Shown here: in pieces, positions 10,501 through 19,484 of the stretch
Layout of the letters: each line of letters begins with the position of its first letter
Numbering within the stretch: the stretch's first letter is position 1
NCBI GenBank assembly: GCA_026770575.1
Contig: MU657629.1
Coordinates: 16,726-39,744, forward strand
Direction of reading: 5' to 3'
Length of the DNA stretch: 23,019 bases
Origin: Pelagophyceae sp. CCMP2097
Lineage: Eukaryota > Sar > Pelagophyceae
The notes under the pieces: generated by a model
Seen by the model: the letters and a program-made list of their open reading frames with translations, nothing else
What the model was told of the DNA's origin: nothing
Databases searched by the model: none
Made by a program: the position numbers and the translations under genes

Positions 10501-12019
10501 GCAAAGTTGGGCCAGAGCAGCGGCAGGACAGAGCGGCGAGGAGAGGTCTCAAAGGAGCAGAGCGGGGGCGCAGAGGGCGAGATTATCGGCGAGCGGAAGA
10601 CGCGGCGTCGTGGCCTTTGATGCCAAAAGCGCGGCCTGAGCCACGGGCGAGAATGTCGTTGACACTGACACTTGCCCCGTTGACACTGACACTTTCCCCG
10701 TAGGCTCAAATCGCCAAACGAGTCGCCGCCGAGCTCGCAGACCCCGGCGCCGACGACGGCGCCGCGGGCGACGACGGCGCCGTGCCCGCGCAGCCGGAGG
10801 CGGCGGCGGATGAAGCGGAGGCGCCTTTGCGGAAAAAGGCGGCACCGGCTCAACCCTTTGAGCCCGCCGAGCTGACCGAGGCTCTCTCCGTTTCGGCGGT
10901 GGATTCGGTGCGGTCGGCGTTTGCGCGTCGGAAAGATTTGGACTTATTGCTCGAGCAAAATGGCGACGACCAGGGCGACTTGACCCCACTTGCGTTGCAA
11001 AGGCTGTGCAAGCAGGTCAAGCAGGCGTACCCGGAATCGCTGTTCGCCGTCCTCGACGACGCCGGCGCAGGTGCGCGCGGCGCGGAGCGTGCGCGCGGCG
11101 CGGAGCGTGTGGGACCGATGCGGAGCACGAGAATGCGTCTCAAGACGAACCCTAGGCACGGTCCCTTCTTCTTCAATCATGGCCTTTTCCCGAAACGCCA
11201 CTCGGCACTCTTCGAATCGCGCCGTCTTGTTCCAAGGCGTCTTGGATGCGTGTTTATCGACGGGGGGCAAATACACGCGTTTGAAACTCGAGGTCCAGCT
11301 CTTCCACAAGTACGATCCTGAACTTTCAAGCAAGCTCCCTCTGAAAAAGTTCAAAAAGGCCATCCACAAGCTCTTCACCAGGGCCGGCTCAACGCAGCTT
11401 GAAGACGCATGTTGGATCGTGTGCGATGAAGTCTGGGGTGGAGAGGGTGGAATTGATTACGTCTCGTTTTGCAGCTGGTGCGTTGCCCCTTTGCCTTGGA
11501 AAAAAACCTCTGCCTCGAAACCAGCCTCCCGCTAGGCTGAACCCGCATCCTGCCTTTGCCAAGCTGCGCCTCAGAGTCGCCAAAAAAGCGTACGCGCTGC
11601 ACAAGGCTTCCAAAAAGACTGGCGACTCGCAAGGCCTCTGGCAGCGCACTTGTGCCGCCGCCGGCTTGGAGGAGAGCCTCGATTCGGCGCAGCTCGCGAC
11701 CGTTATGCGAGCTACCTTCCAAGTAGACTTTTCGCCTCCAGAAGCTCGGGCCCTCCGTTTGTGCTACGCCACGACGCGCGCTGCAGACGTGCGTCGTATT
11801 GTGCGGGGCCGGCGGTTGATGAAAAACTAGGTCTTCGACGCTGCAGCGTTTGACCGCCTCTGCGCCGACGGCCGCTCGACTTTGAAAAAGACCGTTGGGG
11901 AGAAAAAGGCCCTTGGGGACGAGGCCCCCAAGACTTCTTCCAAGACCGCGAGAAAGAAAGACGCGGGCCACGACCGACACGGTGCGACGTCGTTGGCCGA
12001 CGCGCCGGCGCTCCGATAA
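4584..12019 (+). CDS. Large multi-exon acidic, coiled-coil, Rdx-like, SAM-like and EF-hand-like protein
   Basis: Proposed exons: 4584-6588, 6700-6776, 6847-6968, 7119-7427, 8498-10466, 10704-11070, 11237-11477, 11536-11788 and 11831-12019 (about 1,843 residues). All junctions are GT..AG and in phase. Exon 4 is weakest: a better GTGCGT donor at 7424 would be out of phase with 8498, whereas GTCGAA at 7428 fits. Residues 1-195 are acidic with repeated DDF motifs (DYADDDFDDD, YDDEFDDD, DDFEDDFE). About 230-640 is a Glu/Ala/Arg coiled coil, then basic PKRKKGKSK. About 885-1000 contains GSFEVQV and LVHSKRKSG, resembling SelW/Rdx proteins. Exon 5 repeats the acidic DDF motif, which ties the halves together, and ends in a SAM-like segment (HVIGAWMKFHGYSYLIP). 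The C-terminus has EF-hand-like helices (GGIDYVSFCSW). Function is unknown; a ciliary or scaffold role is only a guess. Confidence 0.68.
5601..5654 (+). repeat. 27-bp in-frame exonic tandem duplication
   Basis: Two identical 27-bp units encode the nonapeptide AEELQRTRD twice within the coiled coil. The length is a multiple of three, so the frame is preserved, unlike most intronic duplications in this window. Confidence 0.85.
7660..8470. repeat. Degenerate GC-rich satellite inside the large intron
   Basis: The intron 7428-8497 is mostly imperfect repeats of strings such as CCTCTCGACCAAGGGCCCAG, ACGGGCTTCTCGATCGGAGT and CCTGCGAACGGGGCC. Comparable CTCGACC landmarks lie at about 7908, 7964 and 8033, so units are roughly 55-70 bp and poorly conserved. 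The stretch stays open in the frame of the following exon from 8124, but its Pro/Gly/Ser-rich translation has no domain features and precedes a good CGCAACGCAG|G acceptor, so it is read as intron. Confidence 0.6.
10658..10699 (+). repeat. 21-bp tandem repeat next to a 3' splice site
   Basis: Two copies of GTTGACACTGACACTT(G/T)CCCC end immediately before the GTAG|G acceptor at 10703 of the proposed intron 10467-10703. The second copy supplies the pyrimidine-rich tract. Confidence 0.75.
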
Positions 12020-12055
12020 GCGCCGGGCGGCGGCGATTTTCGTAACACTGGACAG

Positions 12056-12210
12056 CTGCACTTTTTTCAGCTTTTCAAGCTGCTTTCAAGCTGCTTTCAA
12101 GTCTGCATTTGCGTGTAAAGCTGCTTGAAAGTAGCTACTTTTCAAGATGCGCTTTAAAAGTAGCAGCTTTCAAGCTGCTTTTAAAGCGCGGAAATGCTTT
12201 AAAGCGCGGG
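12056..12210. repeat. Palindromic AAGCTGCTTTCAAG / GTAGCTTGAAAA element cluster
   Basis: Repeated AAGCTGCTTTCAAG units lead into a near-perfect palindrome at 12124-12146 (CTTGAAAGTAGCTACTTTTCAAG read across its centre in two arms) and a hairpin at 12151-12187 (arms GCTTTAAAAG/CTTTTAAAGC, inner CAGCTT/AAGCTG). It lies 40-190 bp after the stop codon of the large gene and could form 3'-end structure or be a small non-autonomous mobile element. Confidence 0.6.
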
Positions 12211-12463
12211 AAGAGTTCGTTGGATGAGCGTTGAGCGAACGTTAGATGAGCGTTAACCCGGCGCGGGCGCGCGGCGCGGGCGCGGCGCGGGTGCGCCGCG
12301 CGGAGGGGGCGGGGCGCGGCCTCTGGCGGGCGGGGCGGCGCCGATTGTGCCCGCGCCTCCGTCGAGGCGCGGGCCGGTCGCGGGGCCGACGTGCCCCGTC
12401 CCGCGCGCCATCTCACCTGGGTGGCCGAAGGAAGGCGCCCTTGACGCCGCTTCGCGCTCACGT

Positions 12464-12525
12464 TGAAAAAGTAGCTTGAAAAGTCAATAATTGGAAAAGT
12501 AGCTTGAAAAAAGTGAACTTGTCTA
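12464..12525 (+). repeat. Dispersed GTAGCTTGAAAA element, copy B
   Basis: Contains AAAGTAGCTTGAAAA twice. The block 12499-12525 matches 12671-12697 over 27 bp with two mismatches. Both share core sequence with the palindromic cluster at 12056-12210. Confidence 0.7.
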
Positions 12526-12670
12526 ATTCCATCATCGAGTCTGAAGGATCTGAGCGCGCTGGGCGCATCGGCGTCAGCAGGAGATGCGCATAGCACTGTC
12601 GGCTTGGTTCTTGCTCGTTAAAGCGTTTTAGGCGACGTTATACAAAGTGCGAGGTCAAGCTTGCTTTCTA

Positions 12671-12697
12671 GTAGCTTGAAAAAAGTGAAGCTGTCTA
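12671..12697 (+). repeat. Dispersed GTAGCTTGAAAA element, copy C
   Basis: 27-bp near copy of 12499-12525, beginning GTAGCTTGAAAAAAGTGAA. The two copies are in the same orientation, 172 bp apart. Confidence 0.7.
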
Positions 12698-12887
12698 CTT
12701 TTGAACTCAAGGCGGCACGGAGCCGCGCCGTCGGAGCGCGCGCCACTTCGTCGAAAGGGGCCTCGTGCAGGCCGCCGCGGAGGCGACGACGGGGAGATGC
12801 GACGACGCGCGACTCCGGGAGAGGCCGCGTTGAGCGTGATGGCAGCCGGGGGCTCTCGAGTGGCTGAGCCTCTCTGGAAGTTGCAAA

Positions 12888-13426
12888 GTGCCTTCCAGAG
12901 GCGGCACGGAGCTCGCAAGTATCTTGGTAACGCAAGGCACGTGGGCACATGCGAGAGCCCTAGCCCGCTTCGGCGATGCAGGCTGGAAAACCCGGACCGT
13001 CACGGCGGACTGCGCCCGGAGGCCAGGTCAGGTCGGGGCCCGGAGGCCCGTGGGAGCGGGGGCGCGTCTCGAGGACGGTATGTTTCGGTCGCTGCCCATT
13101 TACAAGGCAGGACGCCCTCGCAACTTCGCCAGGCCCGACGGCGCTGTTGGGGCGCTTTCAGGGATTTCCGGGCGAGGGGTCCGTAGGATCGGCCTGCATC
13201 CCGGCGAGGCGGCACGGGCGCTCGCTGGTACATTCCAACCCCTTTTCCTCGACGGAACGGGACTCTATCACCGACGGCACTGGCGACCCTTGATGAGGCA
13301 GGCATCGTTTACTCTCCAACGGTCCTGCCAGAGCCCGTCGATGAATGGTTGACGGGTGCAGGCCGCGTGCAGAGGTGCGGCGAGGCCTTTGTCGTTTGGA
13401 AAACGGGCGCTTACAGAGTACTTTCG
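12888..13426 (+). pseudogene. Possible degraded coding fragment, not recognised
   Basis: A plus-strand frame from 12888 reads moderately protein-like (ELASILVTQGTWAHARALA, then RSLPIYKAGRP). A different plus frame between about 13265 and 13420 gives LDEAGIVYSPTVLPEPVDEW followed by AFVVWKTGAYR. No start, splice junction or known domain joins them, so they may be exons of an unrecognised gene or a frameshifted remnant. No function can be proposed. The following repeats at 13427-13652 interrupt any continuation. Confidence 0.25.
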
Positions 13427-13652
13427 GCGTCGGTTCTGCGTTTGCGTCGGTTCTGCGTTTGCCGGTGGAACGCCGCGCCGCGACGCCGCGCGGTGCGAAA
13501 ATGCGGCGACGGCCGGGCGGTCCTTTGGCCTCGCCGAAGGAAGATATCGCAGATTGAAGACGCCTTTGGAAGACGCCTTTGGAAGACGTCGCCGAAGCCC
13601 AAACGGGCCCGCGTCGCCAGCAACAAGTCGCCAGCAACAAGTCGCCAGCAAC
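13427..13652 (+). repeat. Cluster of three unrelated short tandem repeats
   Basis: Within 226 bp there are three independent arrays: GCGTCGGTTCTGCGTTT twice (13427-13460), GAAGACGCCTTTG two and a half times (13556-13588), and GTCGCCAGCAACAA two and a half to three times (13613-13652). All are near-perfect, so they are recent. They lie beyond the presumed 3' end of the minus-strand helical-repeat gene. Confidence 0.8.
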
Positions 13653-13653
13653 G

Positions 13654-16600
13654 TCACCAGTAGAAGAACTTGCCGAGGCATTTTGGAAACGGCGACGGGT
13701 CTGATATTCTCTCGTGGGCCCGCGGCCGCGAGATAGCGACGTCGCCCATCAAACGCTCCAGGTCGGCCATCAAACGCGCTTGCCTAGGTGAAGGCCGTTG
13801 ACACGAGTCTTCACCCGCCGCGCCGAGGCCGCGCCCCGATGCTGTCGACTCGGGCATCGCGCCGACTCTGGCATCACCTGCCCTGTCTCCAGGAGCGAAG
13901 ACGGGTTTACCCTTCAACCCGCGGGTCGGGTTTGTGCGTTTTGGCCTTGCCCGTATACCCGCGGGTCTGGCTGTGGCCCGAACCCGAGGCGAGAAGGCGG
14001 GTTTGGTTCTTGTTCGACAAACCCGCGACCCTTTGGGTTGGGCACAAATTGAGCAACCCGATTCGAATACAGTCGCGCGTTTCGAAGAGTCGCGTTTCGA
14101 ACCGACGCGGCCTTTGGGCTGGTCGGCGTCGGCGTGGCCGGGCTGCGAGTACGCCCACCTATGCGGGCGTGTGCGGCGAGGCCCAGAGCTGCCTTTGAAC
14201 ACGACGCCCCCTCGAAAAGCGGCGAGACGCACGCCGTGTACGACAGTTCCTGGGCTTTAAACGTGTGCAGTTTAAGTCGCGTTTCGTCTGCGATCTTGTC
14301 GAACAACGCTGGCGCCTGGAAACCCGCCGTGGCAAAGGACCACGCCGTTTGCGCGAGGTCAGTCGCGGTAAACGTCGAAATCTTCCGAGATGTTTCGGCG
14401 GCCTAATACACTTTCATGCTGCGCGTGCCACTGGCCGGTGGCAAATGCATCTCGCGCGTTGCCCGACGAGGCCGATACGGCCGTGGTCCCGGCGGAAGCG
14501 TCCATTGAACTCCGGCGGATATCCCAAGATGTCTCGCTGAAAAGCGTCCCCCAAGCGCCCCTCGCTGAAAAGCGTCCCTCGCCCGGACGCGGCGGGATGC
14601 GATGGCGGCGAAGAGTCTGTGCGAGGCGTCGCCGTCGCAGTCGTCGCCCTCTTCTGCTTCAAAGTCAAAGAGTCCGACTCGAGCAAAGGCCCAGGCCGTA
14701 TTTGAAAGGTCCTGGGCGTTGCACCGCGGCACCAACCTAATTGGGCACCAGCCTAATTGGGCAGTCCTTTGGGCGACTTGAAGAGCGGGGTTCCGGCAGA
14801 AACTCTTCGCCGCGAAGCATTGGTCGGATTCCCGGACGCGGCGGTTCTTGCGGCAGGAGTCGGACAGCAAGCCTGTTAAAAAAGCGAGGCCTCGCCACAT
14901 TTTGCTTGGCGTACGCCCAGGCCAGAATCGCCAGATCCATCGGCTGCTCGAAGACGCAGACGTCCCAGCCGTTGGCGACGAGTTGGAAGAGGGCGTGCGA
15001 TGCTACCGTCGTGCGGGACGCGTGGCCTAGACGAAGATACTTGGAGACGAGGATTTTGGAGCCACGTTTGCAGAGTCCCCGATGCATCCGCCGACGCTGC
15101 GGTGACCAAAGGCCCAGAGGAGCATCGCAATTTCGCCGGGCTTTAATCTTGCCAGCTTTTGTCGGTCGCGGACGAAAGTTTCGGCAACGGCCTCGAGCAC
15201 GAGTGCGGCGCCGCCGTCGGCGCACCGCGCCTTTGCAAAAGCCCACGACAATAAAACCAAAGACTCGGCTTGGAAGTCTGCCATGTCTTGTAAAGCCTTT
15301 GTTTGCACGACGTCGAAGAGTCCCGGCGCTTCAAATCGCACCACGGCGCAGGCCCAGACTAAGAGTGCCGCCTCTTGCGCGTTCAACTCGTCGATCCGCT
15401 TCGTCGCTTGCGCGGATAGGACTTTAAAAGTGCGGTGGTCGACAGGGCCGTTGCGCGGTGGCCGCCAGGCGCCAGTCTTCGCTAAAGCCCAGGCCACCTT
15501 GGCCAAGCCTTGGCCGTTCAACAAACGCAGCTTCGCGCCGGGCCGCGTCATTCGCCGGAGGAGGTTCAAGTCGGGGGACGGGGATTGAGCGAGCGACCAT
15601 GAAAGTTGGCCTAGAGTCCAAGGTTTTCGCGAGCGACCATGAAAGTTGGCCTAGAGTCCAAGGTTTTCCTCCCTCAACGACGCCGGGCTCCGGTTTTCCA
15701 AAACGACGCCGCCACGCGCCGACGTCGACGGAGTTGACGTCGGTGTCCCAGACCGGCTCGTCGTCGAGCCACGAATAAATGCGGCCACGGAGAGCGTCGT
15801 AGACGCGCGTGTCCCCCGATTCGAACCGTCCCATTTTCGCGTAGGCCCACGCCACGTTTGCGACCTCGGACGGCATCATGCGGCTCGTTTGCAGGTGCTG
15901 CAGGACGAGAGGTGTAAAAGCATCAAAGACTTGCGTCCCCGTCTCGCCCCCGAGCGGCAGTTTTGCCAATCCACCGAGAGCGGAAACGAGGCACCAGGGC
16001 GTCCAGCCCTCGAAGCGGCGCTTGTGCGGCGTTTGGAACGATTGTACAAGGGCAGCGACGAATCTCTGTAGGATCTTGGCCTCTGCAAGCGATATGGGCC
16101 AACCCTGAATCTCCGCCGTCAAGCGCGCATCCTCCGCCGTCAAGTCCAAGGCACCCGACGCCGCGGAAAACTCGACCACAGCAAACGCCAAGTCCCTCGT
16201 ATGTGCAGCCTCGAGCATGTCCACCTTCGCAACGCCCGAGTCCGTCGCTGCGGCGTGCGCCGCCTCCACGACGCCGCCTTGCGCCAAGCCTTCTTCAACG
16301 CCGTGCGCCGCTTCGACGTGCTCCGCTTCGCCCTTCGCCGCGTCGACGTGCGTCGCCGCCGCACGGCCGACCATCAAGCCTGCGTGCTGCGCCTGGGCGC
16401 CGTTCCGCTTGCGCGAGGGCTGCGGCGCGCCGATTGCGGCGAGTCTGTGCTGCATCAGGGTGCCGAGGCCCTTGAACGCGGCGGAGATGTGGATCGGATT
16501 CAAGTCCTTGAAAGCGCCTAAAATCACGATAAGGAATCACGATTCGGGATCCTTGGCGGCCTCGACGCCCCGCCGTAGAATCGGGCGACGCACACTGCGA

Positions 16601-16685
16601 GACGATGTCGAGGAGGCCTTGGAATGTTTCGGACTGAGAAAGGTGCGTCGTCAGCGCTCGCGCGTCGAGTAAGCGCAGGTGCCAC
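13654..16685 (-). CDS. Heptatricopeptide/OPR-like helical-repeat part of a minus-strand organellar RNA-binding protein
   Basis: Proposed minus exons: 16685-16594, 16517 to about 15705, 15610-15107, 15026-14838, 14752-14589, 14402-14233 and 14158 to an uncertain end (open to a stop at 13654-13656). Introns are GT..AG and in phase. The product carries at least nine units of about 37 residues with a WA(F/Y/L)A core: EVANVAWAYAKMG, GLAKVAWALAKTG, SLVLLSWAFAKA, IAMLLWAFGHAS, DLAILAWAYAKQ, DLSNTAWAFARVG, DLAQTAWSFATAG and ELSYTAWAYSQ. The last junction exactly restores the motif when intron 14159-14232 is removed. Such arrays occur in FASTK/RAP-type and algal Tbc2-like proteins that bind organellar RNA. 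No C-terminal RAP domain is visible. The N-terminal exon joins in phase to an RRM exon, so this is probably one gene with 16848-17513. A 40-bp duplication complicates exon two. Confidence 0.7.
14403..14588 (-). other. Intron with internal 18-bp duplication
   Basis: Donor CGCCGC|GTCCGGG and acceptor GTATTAG|GCC join LFAAIASRR to AAETSRKISTF in phase 0, rebuilding a helical repeat. CTCGCTGAAAAGCGTCCC is present twice (14533-14550 and 14561-14578) near the donor side. Confidence 0.65.
15589..15668. repeat. Perfect 40-bp tandem duplication across a candidate splice acceptor
   Basis: Copies 15589-15628 and 15629-15668 are identical. On the minus strand each contains CTCTAG|GCCAAC, a candidate 3' splice site of the type used elsewhere in this gene, and the codons for TLGQLSWSLA. 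Because 40 is not a multiple of three, reading through both copies shifts the frame. Only the downstream copy is in frame with the following repeats. Confidence 0.9.
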
Positions 16686-16847
16686 CTACTTTTCAGTGAC
16701 GCAAGGCATCATCGGCCTTCCATTCCCTGAGACGCTCGCGCTTGCATCACCCCTGCATGAACCGGAGGCCGCGATACGGGGGCTGCCCCCGGGGCGTTCG
16801 AGCCACTCGCCACCGCCACTCCACCACCAAACCGCGGTTGCATAGAC

Positions 16848-17513
16848 GCCGAAACGCGCAGCTCTTTTCGTCTGCCCGGGTGGTACCGCCGCACCGTCTG
16901 GCCAGAAACCGCACCGTCGAGCCCCGCCGCGCCGCCCCCGCCTGGCCGCGCGCCGGGCCGCTTCGGCGCGTCGCAGAGCCGCACGCGCAATTGCCTCCCC
17001 GCGACGTCGGCGCCGTCGAGCAAAGAAACGGCGCGGAGAGCATCGTCGCGAGACTTGAGAGTGACAAAAGCGCGAAGCGCTTCACTCGCTTCGAGGTTCC
17101 CCAGCGTCGCCCGCCGCTGCGAAAGCAGGACGTACGACGTCTCGCAGACGGCCTCGAACCTGACCGGTGGAGCGTGAAAGGCGAGCTGTCAAACTACCAT
17201 TGAAGGCGTCTTGACAGAGACGTCCCAACAGAAGCGACACGGATGACGTCCCAACAGACGCGGGCCGCCACGCGTCCGTCAGCTGTGGCAGCGTCACGCT
17301 CGGGTGCAGGTTCGTCACGACGACCTCCGTGTAGTCCGGCTTGGCGAGTGGCGCCGCGGGTGTCACGGAGAGGTTGGGCGACTGAGTCCAGTGCGCCGCG
17401 CCGCCGTCGTCGGTCCGTCGCCGCGCCTCGCAGTGCGGCGCGGCGGCGAATCGCCGTCGCGGGCCTCGCAGGGCGACCGGCGCCGCGCGCAGGCGCGCCA
17501 GCGCGGCGAGCAT
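16848..17513 (-). CDS. N-terminal presequence and RRM exons of the same minus-strand gene
   Basis: The ATG at 17513-17511 starts MLAALARLRAAPVALRG, an Arg/Ala-rich, acid-free N-terminus typical of a mitochondrial (or plastid) presequence. Exon 17513-17272 ends in EVVVTNLHPSVTLPQLTDA, the first strand and helix of an RRM with RNP2-like VVVTNL. Intron 17160-17271 (GTGGCG..GTCAG) joins in phase 2 to FEAVCETSYVLL, RAFVTLKS (RNP1-like position) and LLDGADVAGRQLRVRL, completing the RRM. A Gly/Arg-rich tail follows. Unspliced, it stops at 16709. A donor at 16847 (GTCTAT, weak) would join in phase to the repeat exon at 16685. RRMs bind single-stranded RNA, which fits the downstream helical repeats. 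The alternative is two separate adjacent genes. Confidence 0.68.
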
Positions 17514-17745
17514 GGCGACGGCGGCGTGCGGTGACCGCGGCGTGCGGTGACCGCGGCGTGCGGAGACTGCGCCCAAAAAAGAATCACCTTTCGGCGGCGA
17601 CGCGGGCGGGCCCTAGGTCGCGCGCATAGGCCTTGACTGCTGCTGCTGCGTCGCAGCGCCGAGCGCCGGATTTGGGCCCTTCGCGAATTCGGCGACCCGT
17701 CCAAACGGGTTTCCAGCCAAATTTCTTGGTCCGCGACAGGTGGCC
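17514..17745. promoter_or_regulatory. Divergent intergenic region between RRM and ankyrin genes
   Basis: Only 232 bp separate the two proposed start codons, which point away from each other, so a shared bidirectional promoter is likely. The region contains a 16-bp tandem repeat next to the RRM start (17521-17563) and no TATA box. The inference rests on gene orientation only. Confidence 0.5.
17521..17563 (+). repeat. 16-bp tandem repeat in the presumed 5' leader
   Basis: GCGGCGTGCGGTGACC occurs at 17521-17536 and 17537-17552, with a partial third copy to 17563. It begins 8 bp upstream of the minus-strand ATG, so it would lie in the leader of the RRM gene. Confidence 0.8.
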
Positions 17746-19484
17746 ATGAGCCGCGATACCGAGCCACCGGAGGACTTTAGCGGCGCCGAGGAGGTCCGCG
17801 TTTTGTTCGCCGCGGCGACGTACGGCCGAGCGGACATCGTGGCGAGCGCTGCTAAAGCGCTGGCAACGAAACGGTCGGTTGTGATCGGCGGGCCGGTCAT
17901 CCTCGCCGTACAGCCCTCCGCGTCCCGCACCACCGAGGGGGGAAGTATATTCACGTGTACGAGGGGGGGTTGCACACGCCTTGAGAGGGGTTGCAACACA
18001 TGCAAGACGGCGGTGGTCGCTTTAGTGGCGCGAAGCGGCCCGTGAGACCTGTGGCCGCAAACCGCCAAAGGCCCCGAGCCAAAGGCGCTCGCTCGGCGGC
18101 CGCCGCGGTCCCGCTGGAGGGGCCCTTCACGACCGCCCGGCGCGCGCGGGCGGCCCGCAGCGTGGCTGGCGGCCTCTGGTCGAGGATTCGATTGAATCTC
18201 CGCGTTTGACGCTGTATCGCATCGTCTGACGCTCTCTCCACGCAGGACGAGCTCGGCAAGGCCCGCAACGAAGCCGGCCACGCCCTCTTAGAAGTCGCCT
18301 GCGCCCACGGCAAGGTCGACGCCGTTCGAGCGCTGCTCCGGCTCGGTGAGCGGGGAAGGGTCTGTCGGGCCATCCGCGGCCACCCGTTTTGAAGTTTTGA
18401 AGTTTTGAAGTTTTGAAGACGCCGAGACGCGTCGCAAGCTGCGGAGACGCCACCGTCGGCAACCGTCTCGGCGGCCTCGGAATCGCCAGCTGCACGGCGC
18501 TTGTAGGCGCGTTCCCGCTGCCTCGCGACGACGCAGAGGGCGAAGATGGCGAAGAAGACGTCGCTGGCCCGGCGCCGTGGCTCGACAACGCGGGCGCCTG
18601 CCGCGCGGCCGCCTTCGCCGAGCTGATGCAGCAGGTGGCCATGGGTGCGAGGCAGCGTCGGAGATTCCAAGGGTCGGGGATTCCAATTGGCGAGGCTCGA
18701 CCAACCGCAGCGTCTTCCCAGCACCCGCCATCTTTAGGCGAGGTCTCTCGCGTGACGAGCCTCGTGGCGCTGCTGGGCGAGTGCCGCGAGTCTGACCGGG
18801 CGTCGTTTGGAGGAGACTCGCCTCTTCACTGGGCTGCGTCATTCGGCCAGGCCTCTGCGGTAGACGCCTTGTTGGAAGCGGGCGCCGACGTCGACGCCTT
18901 GAACGACGACGGCGCGACGGCGCTGCACGAGGCCGCGAAAGGCGGGGCGCAAAGAGCTGATATCATTACTCGGCTTTTGGTGGCCGGCGCCGACTCTGGC
19001 AAGAAGATCACCGACGGAAAAGACGCGGGCAAGACGCCGCTCGACGTCGCCGTAAGTTGCGGCGTGGTGGAGTGGCGGGTTGCACACGGTTTTGACGACA
19101 CTTAAGACTCGAAGAAGCCAACGTCGACCCAACCAATTTTCTTGTATACGCGCCAACGCTGCCCCAAAACAGGTCGGCCCGGTCATCAAGGCGCTGCTCG
19201 CCTCTTCGGCCCCGGAGACGCGCGACGCGCCGGCGGCCGCGGAGGAGACGAACGGGCACGAGGCGACAGGGAGCAAGGAGCAAGCGTTTCCAGAAAAGAT
19301 TCCGGAAATTTCGGAAAAGGGCGCCGCTTCCGACCAGGGCGCCGCGGCGCGGTGCCGCGCGCCCTTGATCTGGCCGCCGCCGCGGCGGTGCCGCCTCCTG
19401 CGCGGGGCCGACGACTTTGAGTTGGGGAGGCAGGGAGCAGCGTCAAGTGGGCAAACGAGTCGAGTGAGCAAACGTGCTAACGAG
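17746..19484 (+). CDS. Ankyrin-repeat protein (possible N-terminal half of a fusion)
   Basis: The ATG at 17746 begins MSRDTEPPEDFSGAEEVRVL. Proposed exons: 17746-17877, 18246-18345, 18507-18644, 18738-19051 and 19173 onward. Introns are GT..AG and in phase, with acceptors GTAG|GC and TTTAG|GC and one textbook GTAAGT donor at 19052. Ankyrin units are LFAAATYGRADIV, ALLEVACAHGKVDAVRALL, SPLHWAASFGQASAVDALL, TALHEAAKGG.. with RLLVAGAD, and TPLDVAVGPVIKALL, the last assembled across the 19052-19172 intron. Ankyrin repeats mediate protein binding; the partner is unknown. After about 19200 the sequence turns low-complexity (Ala/Glu, then Arg/Pro) and no stop occurs before the GH20-like frame, so the true end is unresolved: either an unseen intron leads to a stop or the two parts are one protein. 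19484 is a working boundary. Confidence 0.65.
18386..18418 (+). repeat. Four copies of an 8-bp intronic repeat
   Basis: GTTTTGAA is repeated four times in the intron 18346-18506 of the ankyrin gene. The array gives an AT-rich island in an otherwise GC-rich intron. Confidence 0.85.

Larger units (their letters stand above)
12020..12887. other. Intergenic region downstream of the large gene
   Basis: No gene is supported. It contains a hairpin-rich, AT-rich part (12056-12210), a very GC-rich part (about 12256-12420), and two further AT-rich blocks carrying the GTAGCTTGAAAA element. ORFs here are short, Arg-rich and lack domains. Confidence 0.5.

Noticed and set aside
13427..13652. Possible CRISPR-like array
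   Set aside because: The repeats are contiguous tandem units without spacers, in a eukaryotic-type region.
13268..13681. Minus-strand frame beginning with a signal-peptide-like Leu-rich stretch
   Set aside because: The hydrophobic stretch is just the translation of the GTCGCCAGCAACAA tandem repeat, and nothing recognisable follows.
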